Translations under genes and position numbers: made by a program | The notes under the pieces: generated by a model | What the model saw: the letters and a program-made list of their open reading frames with translations, nothing else | The model's database searches: none | Told to the model about the DNA's origin: nothing | DNA from: Sphaerisporangium cinnabarinum | GTDB lineage: Bacteria; Actinomycetota; Actinomycetes; Actinomycetales; Cellulomonadaceae | DNA length: 64,000 nucleotides | Direction: 5' to 3' | NCBI GenBank assembly: GCA_003052455.1 | Contig: QAPD01000022.1 | Location: 1 to 64,000 of the forward strand | Shown: positions 63,448 to 64,000 of the stretch, piece by piece | Position numbering within the stretch: position 1 is the stretch's first letter | How the letters are laid out: each line of letters begins with the position of its first letter

Positions 63448-64000
63448 ACCGCCTCGCCGCCGTCCGCGACCTGCTGCCCCGGCGCTCCGACTACGACGTG
63501 CGGCCTCGGACCCTGCGCGCCGACCTCCTCGCCGGCGTCACCGTGGGCGTCGTCGCCCTCCCGCTCGCGCTCGCGTTCGGCGTCAGCTCCGGGGTCGGGG
63601 CCGCCGCCGGGCTCGTCACCGCCGTCGTCGCCGGTATCGTCGCGGCGGTCCTCGGCGGGTCGAACCACCAGGTGTCCGGGCCGACCGGGGCGATGGCGGT
63701 CGTGCTCGCGCCGGTCGTCGTCACGCACGGCCCAGGATCGGTGGCGCTCGTCACCGTCCTCGCCGGGCTCGTGGTCCTCGTCGCCGGGCTCTCCCGGCTC
63801 GGGCGGGTCGTCACGTACATCCCGTGGCCGGTCGTCGAGGGGTTCACGCTCGGGATCGCGTGCATCATCTTCCTCCAGCAGGTCCCGGCCGCGGTCGGCG
63901 TCGAGGTCGCACCCGGCCACAACACCCTGGTGTCCGCCGTGGAGGCCGTGCGCGCCGCCGTGACCGACGTACCCGCCGCCCCGGTGCTGTGGACGCTCGG
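63444..64000 (+). CDS. SulP family anion permease (partial, C-terminus beyond window)
   Basis: This frame opens at ATG 63444 and is open at the window end (185 codons). The sequence shows the SulP/SLC26 start: RADLLAGVTVGVVALPLALA, then GVGAAAGLVTAVVAGIVAAV, GGSNHQVSGPTGAMAVVLAP and GLSRLGRVVTYIPWPVVEGF. The VSGPTGAM segment is the family's transport signature. SulP proteins move sulphate, bicarbonate or other anions. It is the second gene of a two-gene operon under the ArsR-type regulator. Whether a STAS or carbonic anhydrase domain follows cannot be seen. Confidence 0.9.
   Translation, partial: MNRLAAVRDLLPRRSDYDVRPRTLRADLLAGVTVGVVALPLALAFGVSSGVGAAAGLVTAVVAGIVAAVLGGSNHQVSGPTGAMAVVLAPVVVTHGPGSVALVTVLAGLVVLVAGLSRLGRVVTYIPWPVVEGFTLGIACIIFLQQVPAAVGVEVAPGHNTLVSAVEAVRAAVTDVPAAPVLWTL

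Overview
The window is chromosomal DNA from a very GC-rich actinobacterium. Nearly every codon ends in G or C, GTG starts are common, and the paired glutamine synthetases GlnA1 and GlnA2 flank GlnE. Gene content (GH19 chitinase with a chitin-binding domain, polyphosphate glucokinase, MetAP with a proline-rich N-terminus) points to Micrococcales, perhaps Cellulomonadaceae or Promicromonosporaceae. That placement is an inference.

Layout: 1-10.3 kb holds a partial glycerate kinase, nadA, a DJ-1/PfpI protein, a thioesterase, a VOC protein, an M20 dipeptidase, an aldo/keto reductase, and a divergent YczE-type membrane protein / MocR regulator pair. 10.3-12.5 kb is a leftward four-gene run ending in pyrD and a 69-aa protein. 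12.6-30.1 kb is a lipoate and 2-oxoacid dehydrogenase neighbourhood (pepA, lpd, E2, lipB, lipA, a DUF4191 protein, an RDD protein) interrupted by a pseudokinase, an oxidoreductase, a secreted HNH nuclease, and a divergent MarR/MMPL pair. 30.2-42.9 kb is nitrogen metabolism (glnA1, glnE, glnA2) enclosing a lipoprotein, a chitinase, a Baeyer-Villiger-type monooxygenase and an SLC13 transporter. 42.9-52.8 kb is housekeeping: nadE, panB, an amidase, map, ppgk, a STAS protein, ppc and a PdxK-type kinase. 52.9-58 kb has an orphan ribbon-helix-helix antitoxin with a toxin remnant, rnpB, a HelD-like helicase and recQ. 58-64 kb has a tautomerase-like protein, yaaA, a TfoX domain, an RNase H/phosphatase fusion, a zinc-ribbon-family protein without its cysteines, NIF3, and an ArsR/SulP pair cut by the window edge.

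How genes work together: LipB and LipA make the lipoyl groups carried by the E2, and Lpd reoxidises them. GlnE adenylylates GlnA1 (target tyrosine present) but probably not GlnA2 (tyrosine replaced by tryptophan). A four-box GlnR-like site lies upstream of glnA1. NadA and NadE serve NAD synthesis. From memory, the order pepA-E2-epimerase-lipB-lipA-DUF4191-RDD-glnA1-glnE-glnA2-panB-(RNase H/CobC)-(zinc ribbon)-NIF3 follows Mycobacterium tuberculosis Rv2213-Rv2230c, so most of the window is conserved core.

A strong recurring signal is that twenty genes have a TANNNT -10 hexamer exactly 6 or 7 bases before the start codon, as expected for leaderless mRNAs. I saw no CRISPR array, insertion sequence, prophage, tRNA or clear new multi-gene system. 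The best leads are small: inactive paralogues (pseudokinase, cysteine-less zinc ribbon, Pro1-less tautomerase), the toxin remnant beside rnpB, and several near-perfect operator palindromes.
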